Under the pieces are notes generated by a model, which saw only the letters and a program-made list of their open reading frames with translations, was not told the origin of the DNA and did not search any database. The position numbers and the translations under genes are program-made. From contig JAVGVS010000021.1 in assembly GCA_032718565.1 (NCBI GenBank), positions 688,301 through 752,300 on the forward strand: 64,000 bases of DNA, given 5' to 3'. This stretch comes from Distichodus sexfasciatus. Lineage: Eukaryota > Chordata > Actinopteri > Characiformes > Distichodontidae. Below, piece after piece: positions 41,901 to 50,900 of this stretch; the stretch's first letter is position 1, and each line of letters starts with the position of its first letter.

Positions 41901-44900
41901 CAAGTGGTTTGGTTGTGACTGAATAAAATAAACATTTACAACAACAGTAGGTTAACTAAGCAGTACTAGTAACGATATTGCACTTTTAAAGTAAAACATT
42001 TGTATATAAAAATGCTACCCAAATTCTAAACATAATGAACATACTATTTCTTCCACATAGGTACAAACTTAGTGCACATTATGAGCATGTTGTATGTTCT
42101 TTTTGTCACTACGTTTTGACTGGTCAGAATGTGAACATGAGAACAGATGCAAGTGTCCATATTATTCATCAGTTTATGACAACAGCGATGGAAATGCAAA
42201 TCAGTGAGGTGCAAGTGCTCACAGATTCAGTGGGAGTTTTCGAAACACTGCCAGAAGTGAGAAGGTCTATCAGGGCATCGCTAGCAAGTTAGCTGTGTTG
42301 GGCATTCATAAAAAAAAATAAAAGAGAAAAATGTTTCAATCAAGAGTGTAAAAAAAATAAAAGACCACAATAACAAATGTGGATTTCATAGAAAGATGTA
42401 GGAATAAACTCTCTGATTCCACATCACCATGGCACTGCAAGTGCATCAGCAACGCTTACTGGCCTAAGCTTTATACCATGGCAAATCAATGTGTGCTGCA
42501 ACTTCTGTGCCATCACAGTACGGTTTAGGGTTACCACGCTTTCTGCATACCCATGGAAATCTGCCTTTTGTGTGTCTGTTTGCCTTGTTCAGGTCCGTTA
42601 TTTTCTCTACATTATTCTCACCTGGTTTGTCTTAAATACCTCAACAGTCCTGTTTATTCACCATGTTTTGCACTGGGAGGCTGCTCACTGAACATTCAGC
42701 AAAATGCCATTCATTGTTATCCACTGCAGTCCCGCCAGTGTTGTTGTGCTGTGCCCATGGGCATCACATGCTGATGGCCACTCTCTGTGCCTCCATGGAT
42801 GCCCACTGTCTCTGCCCAGCCAGTAGATTCTGCCCAAAAGGGTGGTTCTCCTAATTTGGGGAATGCACAAAAGAGAATTGGCAATTGTAGTTTTTTTCCC
42901 CGCCTCCATAATGGCCACAGCAGATGTTTGGGTTGGCGTGGGAGTGTTATGCCCCATTGCCAGAATGGTGCCCCTTTTATCATGCCAAGAGGCCTGAAGC
43001 TCCTTATGCAGTTAGTGCCAAAAAATACCTACAGAGTCAGGCGGAAATCAGCTTTAATGAGATTATGTGTTAAGAAGTGTACACAAAGAATAGAGAGAAA
43101 GTATTTTTTTTATCTTCATGACCATCATTATCATCTCTATCTCCCTCCAGTTGGTTCTCTGGGTTGGCCTTGGGATTCTTCTCCTTAGCACCTTCACCAC
43201 TCTGTCCATCTCTAGCGAACCAGCCCCGGTGGGACCCCCGATTGTCCTCCAGAAGACCAACGACAAACCGCCCATCCTCCCGGAGCTACCCAGACACCCT
43301 GGTATGTCATTTCTCTTAGAACAAAAGTGAAAGAGCAGGAGAAAGGGGAGCAGTTAGACAAAAGTTACAGGGAAAAGAAACAGAGAGACAGAAAGAACAA
43401 AGAGAAAGGGCAAACGTAGATGGGGCAGAAGTAGGCCTTTCGGTGGTGCTGTGACCTGAATGATGCCCTTCAAACCTGAGTGCGTTGTGTCCCAGAGCAG
43501 CAGCGAGACGGCCGCTGGCGTTTTCCCGTTCTAGCTCCTGCTAGAGGGACGGGAGGGCGTCCAAATACGGAAGAGGGCAAAGGAAATGACGGCGGGACTC
43601 CAATTCCCCGTACTGTAGAAAGGGGGACGGGGATTGCTAAAAAAAAAAAAAAAAAAAAGTGCACAAGGGCAGTTCAGACAGTTTTATGTCCCAACACCCC
43701 CTACTCTTTCCGCTCGCTTCTCTCGCAGTCCACCTCCCTCAATCCCTCCCACCTTTTTTTTTTTTTCTCTCTCTCTCTCGCTCTCTCTCTCTCTCATTCG
43801 CACTCGCTCCCTTTCTGCACCTCCTCCCATCCCCTTGACTGACACTGGCATTTATCACTGAGCGGACACCCACTTCCACACCTGTTTCCTGTTTACGGCA
43901 TGCTGGTGAGGGCAGCTGTGCGGAAACACAGAACTCGGGGAGGGAGTGAGTGAGTGCAAACGGAGAGTGGAGGAGCCTGCAGTCGTGTGGAGGTGTGTGT
44001 CTGTAGAGTCTACGTAGTGTCCATTAGGGCTGTAAGAATAAATCAGTCTTCATCGATACATCAATTCAGTGATCAGTGAGCCCATAGCATCAATGCAAAC
44101 TGAAAACATTGATCAGACATCATACATTTTGTAACATCACTTTATATTGAACAAGAGGAGTTTTTTAATCATTTAAATGTCTGGTTGAATTCAGGAATGA
44201 AAATGTCATGATATTTCAGCCGCTTTTTTGTTTTGATATGAACAGAAATGATTGTGTTAAATCAGTGTTTCATATTGATTGCTGAATTGAACTGAATCGC
44301 AAATTGTTTCGATTTTGTAATTTTGGCATACATCAGATTGTTCTCCATTGAATCGATATATCATATTGTGATGAAATTTGCATTGCCATATTGCTGAATC
44401 ATGTTCCTGCTCACTCTGCCCAATCTGTTGATTTTATGTCTTGAGGAATCATGATGCATAAACTGGATTCTTTCAAATTTGATGTTTTAATGAAGCATTC
44501 TGCCATCAAACCACTTTCCTTCCTTTAAAACAGAGTTGGCCTTTGAGACGCTATATGAGTGAACAAATTCCACAATCAGAAATTCTGATAATTTGTAAAA
44601 AAAAAAATTAGACCGTTATTTTCTTCTATGCTCTGTATGAACCAGGCTGATGAAACCTGATATGCTGGGAAGGAAATTGTAGCTCCGGGATAAAGGAAGG
44701 TGTGGATGGCGTAAATATTCAAAGGCTATTTTGCTCAGGACAAAAGGCAAGGTTATATGGAAAACACTGTACATCCATCTATCTCTTATCTGCAGCAGTA
44801 TTCCAAATGACTCTTGAATTCTCTGGTTGCTTGTATTCTGCTGCCCTCTGGTGATGAGACTTGAATAAATCGCTGAGGGACAGATTGTGGATTGACTGAT

Positions 44901-47900
44901 AAAAGATGAATACTTGAGTTTCCTGTCTCTATTTACAGTGCAGTTTGTCTTTTTTAAGGCATGGCAGTTCATGTGCCTGTTCCAAAAGCTACAGCTTTTT
45001 GTCTAATTACTGACTCTGCTCTCCATGTGCAGCTGAAGAAAGTGCAAAGGCTCCGGTGCCAGCAGAAAGACCAGACAAGGTGAATCCTGCAGTGGAGCAT
45101 CCCCTGCCTGTAGGGGAAGGGCAAGGCATAGAGGAGAAGGATCCACCTGAACCGCCTCAGATCAAAGTGCCCGTGGAAGTACCTGAAAGGAAGAAGAAAG
45201 AAGAGGTCCAACTGGACCGTCCTGGCGCAGGTAACATAGTGGGACAAAAAAGCACAATGTAAAAAAAATCAAGTTACACTCTTTTAAGTCCCTGTGATCT
45301 CTCTAATTTCACTCTTTTTACGAGCTGTTAGCGTATCACAGTTATCGAATGTTTCTATGTTATCGTACCACAGATTACTTTTCACCAAAATTGAGCAGTG
45401 TAAAAAGTGTAAAAGCATGTATTGACTAGATATTGTAGTCCTTAAGGGGATTTTATAGAGGCTAAAGAGGACTAAATAGAAAGATTTTAAATGCAACATG
45501 AGAAAAAGTGTTACAAAAGTCGTCGTTCTTTGTTATGTAACCTGGACCTTTCTAAAGAAAGGGGGAACACTTCTCTAGGTCAAAAAGGATCAAAATTTTT
45601 TATCAAAATGCAAGGTGCTCATCAGATTGAGCCATTAAAAAAATCAAGGCACATATATAATGACAAGTGTCATTATATATCATATTAAGACTGTGTCTCT
45701 GACACTCAAACAGGAGTTGCCGTTCCCGATGTAGAGGCCCATCGTCACGAGCCGCCCATCCCTCACGACGAGGTTCAGATAGAGGAGCGTAAAAACCAGC
45801 AGGAGCTGGACGAGGAGAAGAAGCAGCCTGTCGCCGAGGAAGAGGAGGAGCTGGCTGAGCAGGGGGCCGGACAGGCGCAAGAGGTGGCGAAGGAGGTAGA
45901 GAAGGAGAAGGCGGAGTCTAAAGAGCAGGAAGGTGTTAAGGCCCATGAGGAGCAGAACGAGGCCAATGAGCTTCACAAAAAGGTGGGGGAAGAGGAGAAG
46001 CCGGAGGTGGTGGTGGTGCATAAGGATGAGAAACAGCCACCTTTCGTGAAGGAACAGCCTGCTGTGGATGCTGTACCTGTTAAGAAGCCAGAGGAGGGTG
46101 ATAAAAAGGGAGATGAACCGGAAGCCAAGAACCGTGAGTATCTAACAGCGTTCTAAGATTAGAGCAGTGGTCTCCAAACGGGGAGGGGGTGCAGGGCTAT
46201 TACAGGGGGACGTGGGTAGGAAAATGAATGACATTGAAAATGAACTGTGACAGCAACACCTGATTTGACCACAAATAGTGAGGTTTTAGGATGGGTTTTT
46301 TTTCTCAGTGGGATTTAAGACTGGGCAATTAATCAAAACCATCATTCAGAAACTCTAATTGACTTTAACTTGCCATGTTGGCTATTTTGACTATCTTTGA
46401 TTTTTTTTTCTCTCTCTCTATTTTGTTAATGCAAAATGTTTTATTCCGTTCCCCAGCACCTCAAAAACTTACTCTGGCATATGTTTTGTCAGGTGACACC
46501 ATGTCGTCAGTCAAAATAAAGCTTCAAGCTTTAACAGTTAAGCATATTTCAAGTACACACCTTGTCAGTGACGACAAAGACACAAAACAACAAACAAAAA
46601 CGGCATAATTGTTCTTTAATCATAATTGAGGTGAAATGTTCAATTAATCGTGATATTGATTTGAGGTCATATCGCCTAGCTCTAACTAATTAAGGAGATT
46701 ATCATGGCTTGTTCCAACTGCATTGGCTTGAGCATTTGAGTAGACTGATCTCCTCAACTCACTGATTCACCGCACAGAGCCTAACCCAGCCGGCCCGGCA
46801 GCAGAGGCACATGACGAAGCTCCAAATCTCGAGCAGAAAGTAGAGAAGAATCAAGACTTGAAAGATAGCAAGGATGCAGATGGAGACAAGATGGAGGGTA
46901 AGTCTTTTCTATAAACCCCACTGCACGGCAGACTCGCAGCATAACACCCGGTAGTGGAACGTGGGCTTGCTTACAAAATGCTACCACCAAAAGCCCTTAT
47001 GTTATGCTCTTCCTCTGTGTGAGTGTGTAGACACACATTCATTCAAATCATTTTAAATGGTAGCTTTTTAAGCTTCGTGCTATTCATGATTAAAAGTTGA
47101 TGCGCTACCTAGTTACTGTTCTACAAGCTACAGAGAAAAATAGTGAAGTACGTACATTGAAGCTATTTCACAGCCACAGAATCTTGCTTTCCTCTTCATC
47201 AAGATGCATCCAATGATCTCGCAGCTGCTGAGAGCCCGCTGTGACGTGTATCACATGGTAGTTTAAAATACCTGTCTTTGTAAGAAGAGAGAAAACTATT
47301 TAAGAAGTAGCTACATTTAAAGCTACAGTATTTTAAAAATAGCTTTGCTACTGAGAAGCTGCTGAAGAAATGAGTAGAGTTAGCGTAGTGTCGCTACTTG
47401 TTAGCTACTCCCCAACACTGTATGTGAGTGTGAGATTAATGCATTGATGAAACATTGAATTTGAGTCATGTTTTCACTGTATTTACTTACCTTTTTCATA
47501 CCACCTGTGTGAGAGGAGACTCTGTTGTTCTTTTAAATCTAGGGAGAAATAACGCACCAAGAGGAATGCTTTTGTCCTCACACGCTTGCCCTTTGAAGAT
47601 CTTTGAAAGCGTCTTCACTCGTGTGCAAATGAATCAAAACTGACATTCAGAACCTCTAATTGACCTCATCTTGACCATGTTCTTCTGCTCTTGTTTTTTG
47701 CCAACATTATTCTTAATCTTGTTTGTTTTATTTTTTAAATTATGGTAATACTTTCCACAGTATTGTTGATGTCCTATCCCCCTTAAAACATTCTCCCTTG
47801 TCTCATGGAAGTTGACTCAGCCCCGGCCAGTCTGTGACTACATCTGTGTGTTTCCTTCAATTATTTAAAAATATTTACAGGACCAACCTTCCCAGTAGAA

Positions 47901-50900
47901 CCAAGCAAACATAAAAATAAAACCGAACACACATCACTGCATTTTGCTTTATTATGAAGTATCATGTGGGGAGTGGGGTTGGACAGTGGGAGGGACAGTG
48001 GATCTAATTTCTGTTTCTCTTGCTTGGCTTGGTTTTTATTATGGCACTCTTTGCCCTGTCTGTTTCTCTCTTTGCCTCTCGCTCCACTGCCCTCTCGCAC
48101 CACGGACTCCTGCCACAGTGATCAAAAAAATTGTTGCAGGTATGGCTCACTTTTCCTCTCCTTTTCCGTTCCTTAGCCTAACCCTCTAGTCTGCCCCTTA
48201 TCTTTCTGCTTCCCTCTGCTTTAGAGGTCCAAAGTGCAGTTAAGCTCTCTTCTTTAGACCCCGCCTTTAACTATTTAGACTAGTTCGCTAGTTAGACTAT
48301 TTGTCTGTGACCTCATTTGACGTTGAATGCATAACCTGTGACCTGGAAGGCAATGAAAATGATTTGCTGCAGTGCTAATAGCTACATTAGCCCAGACTCA
48401 CCACAAGACAAATGCAAAAGCCACAATGCCACAGAGCAATGGCCTCTCTGTATTAGGGGTGTTGAACTTAATCACATAATTGATGCAGCGCGATGCAGAT
48501 GTGGACCATTCTGCAGTGGCAGACCATAATCGATTATATTGGGCAACCAGTGGTCCACGGCAGCATTGTAGGTGGTCTGTGACATGCGATCCAGTTTCAC
48601 TACTGAAATCACGTTTTTAAATTATTAATTTTATTTATGAGCGGTGGTCCCTGGGACAGAAGCAGTTGAAAATCCCTGAATTATACCATACTGACATTGT
48701 TTGGTGATTTTCTGGCTATGGCATAAAAATTCTAATTAAAAAGAACATCCTGGTAGTAACTATGGCTGCCCAATCTGCGTACAACGTCAAGTATTGTAGA
48801 AAAATTGATAGATCGTGATGCATCAATATATCGACCATCATTGACCTGATAGCTGTAATCGAATTGTGAGACCAGTGAAGGTTCACACCTCTAATCTATA
48901 TTGCCGGTTCTGATCTCTTAGTGACTTTTATTGCTGGCAAACAGGCAAATCAATGCAAACACATAACGACACTAATAATTATCTGGCAATACAGTGTTTC
49001 ACTTACTTCTCAAAGGTCTTCAACAATTTGGTTATTCCGTCCTTCTTCCAGCAAGTCCCCCAGAAACCCAGAACGATAATATAGAAGGGCCGCTGCTTAC
49101 TTCCCTTGTGGCTTTTGTGTTCGAGTTTTGGTTTTTGCTTTCTGTCGATTCGCCTGGGCCACCGTAAATAGCTGTTAGTTATGTGTCGACACCTGATGAT
49201 GGGATTATTCCTCATTCCTGTCCCCAGAGGGTGCACTGGACCATGCCATGCTGCTGCAGGTGATCAAGGAACAACAAGAACAGCAGAAGAGGCTGCTGGA
49301 CCAACAGGAGAAGCTCCTTGCTGTCATCGAAGAACAGCACAAGGAGATCCATCAGAAGAAGGAAGGAGAGGAGGAACCCAAAGCTGCTGAAGGTCAGTCT
49401 GAATCTCGGGGCACGTTATTACAATTACAGCAAATTACAGATATATACATTAGCTCATTGGGCCGTAGAGCTATGCTTTCTAGGAGGCAAATCTATAGTG
49501 AACACAAGCCTCCATCTCTAATGGATTCTTGTTGCTAATAGATGCTTATTCCTGCCTGTTCGTGTTCATTTTCATTAGCACTTGACACTAACAGAACACT
49601 ATCATTTCTATCTGCGCAGTAGCAGAAATCCATTACAAAGAGCCTTGCATTCATTTTAGAAATGCCTTCTTATAGATGTATGTGGTAATACTGCGATGTG
49701 TAAAATACTGATGCATCTCAAAAAATGAGGATACTGTGAAAAGGTAACCCTTCAAACATGCTATATTCAACACATGAAGAGAAGTATTTCAAGTAGGGAT
49801 GCACAATAATACAGAATCATTCGGAACAGTCATCAGCATCAAACTGATGCTTAGATTTGCCTGTTTTCAGCTGAAATTTTATGAGTCATTAATTTTTTTG
49901 CGTTGGAAAGGTAGCACTTGTGCCAGGAGTGTCCAAAGTCTGAGATGGGATTTTATACATATTGCGGCTTCTGTCTTAAGATGTATGGCGTTATTTTGCA
50001 ACAAAATTCTGAGCATGTAGTGGAATGTTTGCAAGGAAAATCTCTTGCCTTTTCGTGCTCAAGTCTGCATGCACGTCTGTGTCCCGAGCCGTGTACTATT
50101 AGACTTATTATATATTTCTGTGCGGTAGTATGCATCTCAGGAAATAATTGGGGTTGTAGCTTAACGGCTCTCTACGCACTAGGCAGTGCACATGGAGAGT
50201 CACATGCACGACAATATCTTGTCTTTACCTGCTTGACTCTGCACTCCTCATTTATTGGCCTCAGTATCGGCATCGGCAGATATAAGCATGAAAAACGACG
50301 GATATCGGCGTCGGCCTAGTTTCAAGCGTTTTTTCATATTATGAAAACAAAGGAACTATTCCATGATATTCTCATTTTTTAAGACGCACTAGTATGTATG
50401 TCAACTAAATGTTTAAATCTTGATGTAAAAATCAGCATGAAAATGAGTGTTATCACATACTGTGTTTAGCTGAGGCTGTAGCTGAGGCCGGTAAAGCTCT
50501 TCAGGAACAGCTCAACGTGATCGACGGTCCTGGAAAAGCAAAAGCTCCTGATCAGGGCTCGGACCAACATCAAGACCCCGCTGACGTGGCGCCTGTGGCT
50601 GAGGCCCAAGAACATCATGTAAAAGAAGATGTTGAACATCAAGAAAAAGAGGCTGCCGTTGCACACGATGAGAAAAAGGCACCGGACGAGCGAGGCGATG
50701 CCGTTCAACACGAGAGGGCACAAGAAGCGAATGGGGAGAATGCAAAGCAGGAAAAGCAGATTCACCAAATAGTCCCTAATGTGGCAGCAGGAGAAGAGTC
50801 ACGTGTGGTTGCAGAGCTTGGCGCAAGGGGCGTGCCGCTGCGCCCGAGGGAGCCCGACCCCGAACTTGTCGGGGAGTACGGAGCGAACCTCAAGGACGAC

